Shown: one piece after another, positions 1-6,777 of the stretch | Numbering within the stretch: position 1 is the stretch's first letter | Layout of the letters: every line of letters starts with the position of its first letter | NCBI GenBank assembly: GCA_964541695.1 | Contig: CAZIRB010000041.1 | Span: forward strand, 1 to 17,492 | DNA from: CAZKGE01 sp964541695 | Lineage (GTDB): Bacteria; Bacillota; Clostridia; Christensenellales; CAG-138 | Reading direction: 5' to 3' | Length of the DNA: 17,492 nt | Position numbers and translations under genes: made by a program | The notes under the pieces: model-generated | The model's database searches: none | What the model was told of the DNA's origin: nothing | Seen by the model: the letters and a program-made list of their open reading frames with translations, nothing else

Positions 1-581
1 TGTCGCTGTCCGGCCATAAGCTGCACGGGCCGAAGGGCATCGGCGCGCTGTACGTGCGCAAGGGCGTGCGCATGCTGCCGCTGATATTCGGCGGCGGCCA
101 GGAAAAGAAAAGGCGCGCGGGCACGGAGAACGTGCCGGGCATCGTCGGCCTCGGCGTGGCGGTCGAGCTGGCCGTATCCGAAATGGCGGAGGAGACGGAG
201 CGGCTGCGCGGCCTGCGCGACCGGCTGATCGACGGCATCGAGCGCTCGATTCCCGAGGTGCGCCTCAACGGCCACCGCAGCAAGCGTTTGCCGGGCAACG
301 TCAACTTCAGCATCCGGTATATCGAGGGCGAGTCGATCCTGCTGCTGCTGGACTTAAACGGCATCGCCGCGTCGAGCGGCTCGGCCTGCACGTCCGGATC
401 GCTGGACCCGTCGCACGTGCTGCTTGCCATGGGTCTGCCGCACGAGATCGCGCACGGTTCGCTGCGGCTGACGCTCTCGCGGTACACGACCGAGCAGGAG
501 GTCGACTTCGTGCTCGATCTGCTGCCCGGCATCATACAAAGACTGAGGGACATGTCGCCCTTGTATCATGGAGGTAAATAG
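1..581 (+). CDS. nifS: Cysteine desulfurase NifS/IscS family, C-terminal half (5' end outside window)
   Basis: PLP-dependent enzyme that takes sulfur from L-cysteine, giving alanine and an enzyme persulfide for Fe-S cluster assembly. The reading frame is already open at position 3 and gives 192 residues, about half of a usual 385-400-residue protein. The first visible codons read SLSGHKLHGPKG, the motif holding the PLP-binding lysine (codon 18-20). RAGTENVPG follows, then the catalytic-cysteine loop SSGSACTSGS (Cys codon 387-389), followed by the usual DPSHVLLAMG. The short cysteine loop fits the NifS/IscS group rather than SufS. The gene ends 3 nt before nifU and its last codons carry the nifU ribosome binding site, so the two are one operon. 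The symbol could equally be iscS. A tRNA-thiolation partner is possible, but the pairing with NifU favours Fe-S assembly. Confidence 0.95.
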   Translation, partial: SLSGHKLHGPKGIGALYVRKGVRMLPLIFGGGQEKKRRAGTENVPGIVGLGVAVELAVSEMAEETERLRGLRDRLIDGIERSIPEVRLNGHRSKRLPGNVNFSIRYIEGESILLLLDLNGIAASSGSACTSGSLDPSHVLLAMGLPHEIAHGSLRLTLSRYTTEQEVDFVLDLLPGIIQRLRDMSPLYHGGK

Positions 582-584
582 AGT

Positions 585-962
585 ATGTATACGGAAAAAG
601 TTTTGGACCACTTCGAGCATCCCAGGAATGTCGGCGAGATCCCGGACGCGTCGGGCGTCGGCATGGTCGGCAACGCCAAGTGCGGCGACATCATGCAGAT
701 GTTCATCAAGGTGAACGACGAAAACGTGATTGAGGACGTCAAGTTCAAGACGTTCGGCTGCGGCGCGGCTGTGGCGACAAGCTCTATGGCCACCGAGATG
801 ATCAAGGGCAAATCGGTCGACGAGGCGCTCAAGATCACGAACGCGGCCGTCGTGGAGGCGCTCGAGGGTCTGCCGCCGCAGAAAATCCACTGTTCGGTGC
901 TGGCCGAGGAAGCGGTCAAGGCCGCGATTGATGATTATAACAAAAAAAGGAATATAAAATAG
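585..962 (+). CDS. nifU: Fe-S cluster assembly scaffold NifU/IscU
   Basis: Scaffold on which a nascent Fe-S cluster is built from sulfur delivered by the adjacent cysteine desulfurase. The 125 residues match the single-domain IscU-like NifU N-terminal fold. It begins MYTEKVLDHFEHPRNVG and has the three cluster-ligand cysteines at Cys33 (AKCGD), Cys59 (FGCGAA) and Cys103 (IHCSVLAEEA). Asp35, next to the first cysteine, is the usual conserved aspartate. No C-terminal Nfu domain or ferredoxin domain is present, so this is the short clostridial form. The ATG at 585 has GGAGGT about 10 nt upstream, inside the end of nifS, so translation is probably coupled. Fe-S client enzymes elsewhere in this window include IspG. 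Confidence 0.96.
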   Translation: MYTEKVLDHFEHPRNVGEIPDASGVGMVGNAKCGDIMQMFIKVNDENVIEDVKFKTFGCGAAVATSSMATEMIKGKSVDEALKITNAAVVEALEGLPPQKIHCSVLAEEAVKAAIDDYNKKRNIK

Positions 963-1029
963 CGAGTACCGAGCCGCCCGTCGTCCGATACTACATATTG
1001 TAGCGTTGCATCGAATGCGAGGTGAGAAT

Positions 1030-1200
1030 ATGCGATCGGTATCGATGGGACTCGGCTTACTGGCCGGCGCTGCGATTGCGCTGACGGTCATCAATTCCGC
1101 GTACCCGGACGTGTCCAAAAGGATGATGCGCGACGGAAGAAGAGCGGTGCGAAACGCGCGGAGAACCGCGACGACCATTGGGGAATGGATGTACCGGTGA
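1030..1200 (+). CDS. Small single-span membrane protein of unknown function
   Basis: I do not recognise a named family. The 56-residue product opens with a short polar stretch, then a hydrophobic glycine/alanine-rich segment (about residues 6-23, MGLGLLAGAAIALTVINSA). A strongly basic tail follows, with YPDVSKRMMRDGRRAVRN and further arginines. This predicts one membrane span with the arginine-rich part on the cytoplasmic face, and resembles YtxH-like small proteins in general layout only. The ATG at 1030 is preferred because GAGGTGA lies 3-10 nt upstream. An in-frame TTG at 1006 lacks such a site. It lies 67 nt after nifU and just before a terminator, so it is probably the last gene of the nifS-nifU transcript. 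Whether it works with Fe-S assembly is unknown. Confidence 0.7.
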   Translation: MRSVSMGLGLLAGAAIALTVINSAYPDVSKRMMRDGRRAVRNARRTATTIGEWMYR

Positions 1201-1212
1201 GCGAACCACGGG

Positions 1213-1250
1213 CGGGAGCGGAAAAGAAAATGCCGCTCCCGTATTTTTTC
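1213..1250 (+). terminator. Intrinsic terminator ending the nifS-nifU operon
   Basis: CGGGAGCGG at 1213-1221 pairs perfectly with CCGCTCCCG at 1233-1241, a 9-bp stem with an 11-nt A-rich loop. A T-rich tail (TATTTTTTC) follows. It starts 13 nt after the stop of the small membrane protein and before the yajC promoter. Confidence 0.88.
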
Positions 1251-1279
1251 ATGCGGCCGGACTAATAAAAAGGAAAGAC

Positions 1280-1308
1280 TTGACGCTTTTTCCGAGATAC
1301 TATACACT
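1280..1308 (+). promoter_or_regulatory. Probable sigma-A promoter of yajC
   Basis: TTGACG at 1280-1285 and TACACT at 1303-1308 are separated by 17 nt. An overlapping -10 reading, TATACA at 1301-1306, would give a 15-nt spacer. It lies between the upstream terminator and the yajC start. The same -10 hexamer and spacing appear in the valS promoter at 15912-15940. Confidence 0.6.
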
Positions 1309-1336
1309 GTTATAGAAAATCAAGCAGGAAAGGTAC

Positions 1337-1678
1337 ATGATAGATATGAGCAGCAGCTTTGTGGAAGGAATCTCCTCTTTCTTTTCCGGCCCCGGCCTTT
1401 TGATCATCCTGATGGTCGTTATGTTCGCCGTCATGATCATCCCGCAGCGCAAGCGCGAGAAAAAGGTCAAGGAAATGCTCTCCTCCTTAAAGCAGGGCGA
1501 CAGGGTCCGCACGATCGGCGGCATCTACGGCACGATCAGCTCCATCCGCGACGACGTTGTGACGCTGCAGGTCGGCCCGGACAAGGTCAAGCTGGTGTTT
1601 TCGCGCGGCGCGATCGCCCAGGTGGAGGACGCCGGCGTGGAGAACAGCATGACCGAGGAGATCAAGGAGTCCAAGTAA
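1337..1678 (+). CDS. yajC: YajC family preprotein translocase accessory subunit
   Basis: Small membrane protein that in many bacteria associates with SecDF and the SecYEG translocon. The 113-residue product has a short N-terminus and one hydrophobic span at about residues 20-35 (LLIILMVVMFAVMIIP). The family signature follows: PQRKREKKVKEML and then LKQGDRVRTIGGIYG. A soluble beta-rich part and an acidic C-terminus complete it. Length fits the usual 85-120 residues. The ATG at 1337 has AGGA 7 nt upstream. A second ATG at 1346 would remove three residues and cannot be excluded. It has its own promoter and terminator, so it is probably a single-gene transcript. secD and secF, common neighbours of yajC elsewhere, are absent. 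Confidence 0.93.
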   Translation: MIDMSSSFVEGISSFFSGPGLLIILMVVMFAVMIIPQRKREKKVKEMLSSLKQGDRVRTIGGIYGTISSIRDDVVTLQVGPDKVKLVFSRGAIAQVEDAGVENSMTEEIKESK

Positions 1679-1702
1679 AGCGATTCGGCAAAAAGGGCTA
1701 TT

Positions 1703-1738
1703 ATATGTCCGGCACGAAACTGCCGGACATATTTTTTT
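1703..1738 (+). terminator. Strong intrinsic terminator after yajC
   Basis: A perfect 12-bp stem pairs ATATGTCCGGCA (1703-1714) with TGCCGGACATAT (1721-1732), with a 6-nt CGAAAC loop. A run of seven T follows directly. It begins 24 nt after the yajC stop. Confidence 0.95.
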
Positions 1739-1777
1739 GCCGCGGCCTCTATACTTTTCTAAGGGGGGGAAAGCGGC

Positions 1778-2194
1778 ATGAAGAAGAAACGGACGGCGCG
1801 CGGCCGCGTAAGCGGCACTTCCATTTTATTGATGCTGCGCGCGGCGCTGCTTGCGTGCATCGCCACGGCGGCGCTGATGCTGATCTTTGCGTTCCTGTTG
1901 AAGTGGGAATGGCTCGGCGTCGACTCCATACGCGTCTGCAACACGGTCATCAAGACGCTATGCGCGTGCTTTGCGGGCTACTTATGCAGCCGCTTCTTTC
2001 TTTGCGGGCACACGCTCTACGCGGGCATAGCGGGCATTATCTATATCGTGCTCTCCTATGTGATATTCTGCCTCATTGAGCAGGACTTTGCGCTGCGCTG
2101 GTCTCTGCTGTCCGACATCGCGCTGTGCTTCATCGCGGCGATGACGGCCGCGATCGTGCGCAACACGATCAAGAACGCGGGCGCCGCGGCCTGA
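1778..2194 (+). CDS. TIGR04086-like four-span membrane protein
   Basis: Integral membrane protein of 138 residues and unknown function. A basic N-terminus (MKKKRTARGR) is followed by four likely spans at about residues 18-42, 50-72, 78-100 and 107-127. A short basic and alanine-rich end follows. Length, topology and the position directly after yajC match the TIGR04086/YrzE-like family of Firmicutes, where such pairing is common. That assignment rests on pattern recognition and has not been confirmed by a search. Several cysteines (Cys27, 54, 62, 64, 70, 76) cluster around the spans. The ATG at 1778 follows an AAGGGGGG ribosome binding site. The yajC terminator lies between the genes, and I see no clear promoter in the 39 nt after it. 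Confidence 0.8.
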   Translation: MKKKRTARGRVSGTSILLMLRAALLACIATAALMLIFAFLLKWEWLGVDSIRVCNTVIKTLCACFAGYLCSRFFLCGHTLYAGIAGIIYIVLSYVIFCLIEQDFALRWSLLSDIALCFIAAMTAAIVRNTIKNAGAAA

Positions 2195-2270
2195 CCGCGC
2201 GCGGCGGACAAGCCCTTTGCGCGAAAAATGGGAGGAAATGGGAACAATTTGTGGAGGCTGGCGGAACCGG

Positions 2271-2299
2271 TTGAATTACCGTGCATATTTCGTTATAAT
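2271..2299 (+). promoter_or_regulatory. Near-consensus sigma-A promoter of ireB-ruvX
   Basis: TTGAAT at 2271-2276 and a perfect TATAAT at 2294-2299 are separated by 17 nt. Transcription would start near 2306, only about 17 nt before the ireB ATG. The rest of the 2195-2270 gap holds no recognisable gene or terminator. Confidence 0.88.
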
Positions 2300-2322
2300 A
2301 AGCCAACGGAGGTGAGGACCCC

Positions 2323-2580
2323 ATGCCCGCGTTTACGAAGGATACGATTCAGTTTGAGATGCCGAAGGAGAACCGCTCGCCGCGCGATACGCTGCTCACG
2401 GTGTATGCGGCCATGCAGGAGAAGGGGTACGATCCTGTCAACCAGATCGTCGGCTATCTGCTCTCGGGTGACCCGACCTACATCACGAGCCATAACAACG
2501 CGCGCTACCTGATCTCGCGCATCCAGCGCGACGACCTGATCGAGGAGCTCGTGCGCTACTACGTCCAGCAGGCAAAATAG
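2323..2580 (+). CDS. ireB: IreB family regulatory phosphoprotein (UPF0297)
   Basis: Small cytoplasmic protein of 85 residues. In Enterococcus faecalis, IreB is a substrate of the PASTA kinase IreK and acts against cephalosporin resistance; other members (B. subtilis YrzL) are less studied. The sequence shows the family hallmarks DTLLTVYAAMQEKGYDPVNQ, IVGYLLSGDPTYITSHNNAR and a C-terminal LIEELVRYYV. Thr5 and Thr8 in AFTKDTIQF align with the N-terminal threonines phosphorylated in E. faecalis (positions recalled from the literature). The ATG at 2323 has GGAGGTGAGG at 2308-2317. ruvX starts 6 nt after the stop, giving the conserved ireB-ruvX pair. The alaS gene often found just upstream in other Firmicutes is absent here. 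Confidence 0.95.
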   Translation: MPAFTKDTIQFEMPKENRSPRDTLLTVYAAMQEKGYDPVNQIVGYLLSGDPTYITSHNNARYLISRIQRDDLIEELVRYYVQQAK

Positions 2581-2586
2581 GCGTAT

Positions 2587-3009
2587 ATGATGCAGAGGAT
2601 ACTCGCACTCGACGTGGGCGACCGCAGGATCGGTCTGGCCGTCTCGGACGCGCTCGGCTTCACCGCGCAGGGCCTGGAGACCTATACGCGCACGGGCGAC
2701 GACGAGCGCGACGCGGCGTATATCGTCGGGGTCGCAAACAGGTACGCGCCGGCTATGCTGCTATTCGGGCTGCCGCGCAACATGGACGGCAGCTACGGCT
2801 TCCAGTGCGACAAGGTCCGCGCGTTTGCCGACGCCGTGCTGGCAAAGTGGGACGGGCCGTCGGACTTTTTCGACGAGCGGCTCACGACGATGTCGGCCCA
2901 GCGCGTGCTGTCCGAGGGCAACGTGCGCGGCCAAAAGCGCAAGCAGGTGATCGACAAGATGGCCGCCGTCGTGATTTTGCAGGGGTATCTGGAGCGCCAT
3001 CGCGCATAA
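2587..3009 (+). CDS. ruvX: RuvX/YqgF family Holliday junction resolvase-like protein
   Basis: RNase H-fold nuclease family linked to Holliday junction resolution and pre-16S rRNA processing. The 140 residues show ILALDVGDRRIGLAVSD with catalytic-type Asp9, then LLFGLPRNMDGSYG, DERLTTMSAQRVL with Glu97, and VIDKMAAVVILQGYL with Asp123. The acidic catalytic triad therefore looks intact. Length is normal for the family (about 135-150). ATG codons at 2587 and 2590 are both possible starts. No good ribosome binding site is visible, so translation probably depends on coupling to ireB, which stops 6 nt upstream. It shares the promoter at 2271-2299. Confidence 0.95.
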   Translation: MMQRILALDVGDRRIGLAVSDALGFTAQGLETYTRTGDDERDAAYIVGVANRYAPAMLLFGLPRNMDGSYGFQCDKVRAFADAVLAKWDGPSDFFDERLTTMSAQRVLSEGNVRGQKRKQVIDKMAAVVILQGYLERHRA

Positions 3010-3049
3010 AACACGCCAAACTTTGCGGGATTTTATGGCCCGCTGAATA

Positions 3050-3079
3050 TTGACAGCTTTTTTCGGCCGATGATAAAAT
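3050..3079 (+). promoter_or_regulatory. Strong promoter upstream of the DUF1292 gene
   Basis: A consensus TTGACA at 3050-3055 and TAAAAT at 3074-3079 are 18 nt apart. TG at 3071-3072 makes an extended -10 (TGATAAAAT). It separates the DUF1292 gene from ireB-ruvX transcriptionally. Confidence 0.82.
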
Positions 3080-3085
3080 GGATGG

Positions 3086-3202
3086 GATGGTTGGGCGGCT
3101 GAGCGGGTCGCCCGTTCTTCATGTCGCCATGCCGGTTCGGTCATCGGCGGCCGCATTGCGGGCCGCTCGAAATACGCGGGAAAAGAAGTGCGAAAGCGGA
3201 GT
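3086..3202 (+). promoter_or_regulatory. Long 5' leader of the DUF1292 gene with hairpins
   Basis: About 117 nt lie between the expected transcription start and the chosen ATG. GGGCG (3093-3097) can pair with CGCCC (3109-3113), and GCGGCC (3147-3152) with GGCCGC (3161-3166). No T tract follows, so these are not terminators. I match it to no known riboswitch. Regulatory function is inferred only from length and structure. Confidence 0.3.
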
Positions 3203-3529
3203 ATGGAAGAAAAAAGCGGAGTCGCAAAGCAGCAGCCCGAAAACATCGTTACCCTTCTGGACGAGAACGGCGCGGAGGTCCGCTTCGACCTTCTGATGGC
3301 GTTCGACTATGAGAAGCGCCGCTACATCGCGCTTCTGCCGCTCGACAAGGTTGAGAACGTCGGCGACGACGAGGTCGTGCTGCTCGAGGTGCTCAAGGAG
3401 GACGGCGGCGAGGTCTACCAGTCGATCGAGAACCCGATCCTGCTCGACGAGGTGTTCGACGCGTTCTGCGAGCTGTTCGATGACATGCTCGACGAGGAGG
3501 AGAGCGCGGACGGCGAGGACGGCGAGTAA
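3203..3529 (+). CDS. DUF1292 (UPF0473, YrzB-like) protein
   Basis: Small acidic cytoplasmic protein of 108 residues and unknown biochemical role. It matches the DUF1292 layout: NIVTLLDENGAEVRFD, then a FDYEKRRYIALLPLD core, a VVLLEVLKEDGGEVYQSIEN hairpin region, and a helix with many Asp and Glu (VFDAFCELFDDMLDEEE). In Firmicutes the family usually follows ireB and ruvX, as here. The ATG at 3203 is preferred, with a modest AGCGGAG a few nt upstream. An in-frame GTG at 3188 would add five residues. Unlike the compact operon seen elsewhere, it sits 193 nt after ruvX behind its own promoter and leader. No terminator is visible before the rpsB promoter, so readthrough into rpsB is possible. Confidence 0.9.
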   Translation: MEEKSGVAKQQPENIVTLLDENGAEVRFDLLMAFDYEKRRYIALLPLDKVENVGDDEVVLLEVLKEDGGEVYQSIENPILLDEVFDAFCELFDDMLDEEESADGEDGE

Positions 3530-3566
3530 CCGGCCCGTAACGCCCGCAAAACCGGACAAATTGCGC

Positions 3567-3596
3567 TTGCAAATGTAAAATTCCCTGTGCTATAAT
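3567..3596 (+). promoter_or_regulatory. Strong extended -10 promoter of rpsB-tsf
   Basis: TTGCAA at 3567-3572, an 18-nt spacer and a perfect TATAAT at 3591-3596. TG at 3588-3589 forms an extended -10. The expected start is near 3603, about 100 nt before the rpsB ATG. A strong promoter fits a ribosomal protein operon. Confidence 0.88.
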
Positions 3597-3602
3597 GCAC
3601 AA

Positions 3603-3702
3603 GGTATCACGCACTCCCGCGGATTTTCGGGCTCGTGCCCCAGCTGGGGTTCCCCGGAAGCGGAAGCGGGAGGAGGAAAAAAACGAGGAGGCTTATTTTA
3701 AC
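3603..3702 (+). promoter_or_regulatory. Structured 5' leader of rpsB, possible autoregulatory RNA
   Basis: CTCCCGC (3614-3620) pairs perfectly with GCGGGAG (3666-3672) and could close a domain of about 59 nt. Inside it are the small hairpins GGGC-TCGT-GCCC and CCCC-AGCT-GGGG, which compete with each other. The true ribosome binding site, GAGGAGG at 3685-3691, lies just outside the domain. Ribosomal protein operons are often autoregulated through such leaders. I do not recognise this as a catalogued motif. Confidence 0.45.
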
Positions 3703-4440
3703 ATGTCCGTGATTTCCATGAAACAGCTGCTGGAGGCCGGCGTCCATTTCGGCCACCAAACCCGCCGTTGGAACCCCAAGATGAAGGAATACATCTTTAC
3801 GGAGCGCAACGGCATCTACATCATCGACCTGCAGAAGACCGTCAAGAAAATTGAGGAAGCGTACTACTTTGTCCGCGATCTTGCGATGGAGGACAAATCC
3901 ATCCTGTTCGTCGGCACGAAGAAGCAGGCGCAGGAATCCATCGAGCAGGAAGCCAAGCGCTGCGACATGTTCTATGTCAACCAGCGGTGGCTCGGCGGCA
4001 TGCTGACGAACTTCAAGACGATCCAGGGCCGCATCAACCGTCTGCGCCAGATCGAACTGATGGAGACGAACGGCCAGTTCGACCTTTTACCCAAGAAGGA
4101 AGTCATCCAGCTTCTTGCCGAGAAGGAGAAGCTCGAGAAGAACCTCGGCGGCATCAAGGATATGAAGAAGCTTCCCGGCGCGCTGTTCGTCGTCGACCCG
4201 AAGAAGGAGCACATCGCCATCTCCGAGGCGCGCACATTAAAGATCCCGATCATCGCGATCATCGACACGAACTGCGACCCGGACGAAGTGACCTACCCGA
4301 TTCCCGGCAACGACGACGCGATCCGCGCCGTGAAGCTGATCACCGCCAAGATCGCCGACGCCGTGATCGAGGGCAGGCAGGGCGAGCAGATGACGGCCGC
4401 GCAGGAGACGAAAGAAACCGCTGCGGAAGCGGCAGAATAA
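3703..4440 (+). CDS. rpsB: 30S ribosomal protein S2
   Basis: Component of the small ribosomal subunit needed for S1 binding and translation initiation. The 245 residues begin MSVISMKQLLEAGVHFGHQT, followed by RRWNPKMKEYIF, IHIID-type strand residues (IYIIDLQKT) and the family signature VNQRWLGGMLTNFKT. Later blocks include LPGALFVVDPKKEHIAISEA and IPIIAIIDTNCDPDEVTYPI. The tail is Gln/Glu/Ala-rich, as usual. The ATG at 3703 is chosen because homologues start at this point and GAGGAGG lies 11 nt upstream. The frame is open further upstream, but that part is leader. tsf follows after 22 nt in the conserved rpsB-tsf operon. Confidence 0.99.
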   Translation: MSVISMKQLLEAGVHFGHQTRRWNPKMKEYIFTERNGIYIIDLQKTVKKIEEAYYFVRDLAMEDKSILFVGTKKQAQESIEQEAKRCDMFYVNQRWLGGMLTNFKTIQGRINRLRQIELMETNGQFDLLPKKEVIQLLAEKEKLEKNLGGIKDMKKLPGALFVVDPKKEHIAISEARTLKIPIIAIIDTNCDPDEVTYPIPGNDDAIRAVKLITAKIADAVIEGRQGEQMTAAQETKETAAEAAE

Positions 4441-4462
4441 AGGGCAAGGAGGTCGAGTACAG

Positions 4463-5380
<918 letters not shown>

Positions 5381-5388
5381 AAAACGAC

Positions 5389-5418
5389 AAAAGGAACACA
5401 ATCCCGTGTTCCTTTTTT
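5389..5418 (+). terminator. Intrinsic terminator between tsf and pyrH
   Basis: AAAAGGAACAC at 5389-5399 pairs with GTGTTCCTTTT at 5406-5416, with a 6-nt loop and six T at 5413-5418. The structure is A-rich on its left arm, so it might also act as a terminator from the other strand. The pyrH ATG comes only 29 nt later, with no promoter visible in between. Confidence 0.88.
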
Positions 5419-5447
5419 ACAAGGATGCGAAAGGACGGGGGGCGACC

Positions 5448-6131
5448 ATGTATACACGCGTTTTGATCAAGATCAGCGGCGAAGCGCTGTCGGACAAGTC
5501 CTCGCCGCTGTGCGCGGCGACGATCGCCGGTACCGCCGCGATGCTGGCCAAGCTGCAGAAAAAAGGCGTGCAGATCGGCGTCGTGGTCGGTGGCGGCAAT
5601 ATTTTGCGCGGGCGCAGCGCCGACGGGATGGAAAGAAACCGCGCGGACCACATGGGCATGCTCGCGACCGCGATCAACGCGCTCGCGCTCGAGGATGCGC
5701 TCGAAAAGCTCGGTGTTCCTTGCGCGGTGCTCTCCGCGGTCGCGATGGACCGCTTTTGCGATTCGTATTCCGCGCGGCGGGCAAACGCGCTGCTCGACGC
5801 GGGAACCGTCGTGCTGTTTGCATGCGGGACCGGCTCGCCGTTTTTCTCGACGGACACGGCGGCGGCGCTGCGCGCGGCCGAGACGCACGCGGACGTGCTG
5901 CTGCTGGCCAAAAACGTCGACGCGGTGTACTCCGCGGACCCGAAGCTCGATCCCGGCGCCGTGCGTTACGAGCGGCTGAGCTACGACGACGTGATCAAAA
6001 AAAACCTAGGCGCGACGGACATTACCGCGATCACGCTATGCCGGGAGCGCAAAATTCCGATCCATGTGTTCGCGCTCGACCAGTTGCCGCGCGTGTTCGG
6101 GCAGGGCGGCGTCGGCACCGTCATCGCGTAA
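5448..6131 (+). CDS. pyrH: UMP kinase (uridylate kinase)
   Basis: Phosphorylates UMP to UDP with ATP. It belongs to the amino-acid-kinase fold family and is usually hexameric. The 227 residues contain the ATP-site lysine in LIKISGEAL (Lys8), VVVGGGNILRG (residues 45-55), RADHMGMLATAINALALEDAL (66-86), FACGTGSPFFSTDTAAALRAAE (124-145), and KNVDAVYSADP (155-165). The product is slightly shorter than the usual 235-240 because the N-terminus before the kinase core is short. The ATG at 5448 follows a G-rich GGACGGGGGGCG site. An in-frame GTG at 5406 would overlap the terminator stem and is rejected. Transcription must come from readthrough of the terminator or from a promoter inside tsf. frr follows, giving the conserved pyrH-frr pair. 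Confidence 0.97.
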   Translation: MYTRVLIKISGEALSDKSSPLCAATIAGTAAMLAKLQKKGVQIGVVVGGGNILRGRSADGMERNRADHMGMLATAINALALEDALEKLGVPCAVLSAVAMDRFCDSYSARRANALLDAGTVVLFACGTGSPFFSTDTAAALRAAETHADVLLLAKNVDAVYSADPKLDPGAVRYERLSYDDVIKKNLGATDITAITLCRERKIPIHVFALDQLPRVFGQGGVGTVIA

Positions 6132-6165
6132 CATCGTGAAAAACGCGTGAACATGCCGGATCGGC

Positions 6166-6195
6166 TTGAATTGTGCCGCCGGTTTATTGTACAAT
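6166..6195 (+). promoter_or_regulatory. Probable promoter upstream of frr
   Basis: TTGAAT at 6166-6171 and TACAAT at 6190-6195 are separated by 18 nt, in the gap between pyrH and frr. No terminator ends pyrH, so frr may be transcribed both from here and by readthrough. Confidence 0.65.
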
Positions 6196-6219
6196 ATCTG
6201 GATAAGGAGGATTGATCCC

Positions 6220-6777
6220 ATGCCAAAGGATATCATCGACAGCCACAAGGAGCGGATGCAGAAAACGATCTTCGTGCTCAAGCAGGAGCTGAACGGGCTG
6301 CGCGCGGGCCGCGCCAACGCGCAGGTGCTCGATCGCATCGTCGTGGACTACTACGGCACGCCGACGCCGATTCAGCAGCTGGGCAACATCAGCACGCCGG
6401 AACCGCGCATGCTGGTGATCTCGGTTTGGGACAACAAGGCCATCCCCGCCATCGAGAAGGCGATCCAGAAGTCGGACCTCGGCATCAATCCCGCCAACGA
6501 CGGCAAGGTGATCCGCCTTCTGTTCCCGGAGCTGACCGAGGAGCGCCGCAAGGAGCTGGTCAAGGTCGTGCGCAAGAAGGCCGAGGAGGCCAAGGTGGCC
6601 ATCCGCGCCATCCGCCGCGACGCGATCGAGCAGGTCAAGAAGGAGAAGAAGGAGAATCTGCTCACCGAGGACGACCAGAAACAGCTTGAGGAAAAGGCGC
6701 AGAAGGTCACGGACGAGATGATCAAGGAAGTAGACGGTATCAGCGCGGCCAAGGAGCAGGAGATTCTCTCGGTGTGA
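6220..6777 (+). CDS. frr: Ribosome recycling factor
   Basis: Splits post-termination ribosomes together with EF-G. The 185-residue length is exactly that expected of the family. The coding sequence shows LKQELNGLRAGRANAQVLDR, DYYGTPTPIQQLGNISTPEP, the WDNKAIPAIEKAIQKSDLG block, and NPANDGKVIRLLFPELTEERR. The long C-terminal helix is rich in Lys and Glu (VKVVRKKAEEAKVAIRAIRR). ATG at 6220 is preceded by AAGGAGG at 6204-6210, a strong site at a suitable distance. The stop overlaps the GTG start of the next small gene, so translation of that gene is probably coupled. Confidence 0.99.
   Translation: MPKDIIDSHKERMQKTIFVLKQELNGLRAGRANAQVLDRIVVDYYGTPTPIQQLGNISTPEPRMLVISVWDNKAIPAIEKAIQKSDLGINPANDGKVIRLLFPELTEERRKELVKVVRKKAEEAKVAIRAIRRDAIEQVKKEKKENLLTEDDQKQLEEKAQKVTDEMIKEVDGISAAKEQEILSV

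Noticed and set aside
2228..2512. Open frame overlapping ireB in another frame
   Set aside because: It crosses the ireB promoter and gene, and its Arg/Cys-rich translation is typical of an out-of-frame reading of GC-rich DNA.
3025..3043. Hairpin GCGGG / CCCGC after ruvX as a terminator
   Set aside because: The stem is only 5 bp, and the T run comes about 15 nt later inside the next promoter spacer, so it does not fit an intrinsic terminator.
3078..3296. Possible small gene starting at ATG 3078
   Set aside because: It starts in the promoter -10 region, before the expected transcription start, and overlaps the well supported DUF1292 gene in another frame.
3595..3702. Upstream N-terminal extension of rpsB
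   Set aside because: The frame is open, but homologous S2 proteins start at MSVISMKQLL. The extension would begin inside the -10 box and cover a structured leader.
5406..5447. Longer pyrH from GTG at 5406
   Set aside because: The start lies in the right arm of the tsf terminator and has no ribosome binding site. The ATG at 5448 has a G-rich site and fits the family N-terminus.
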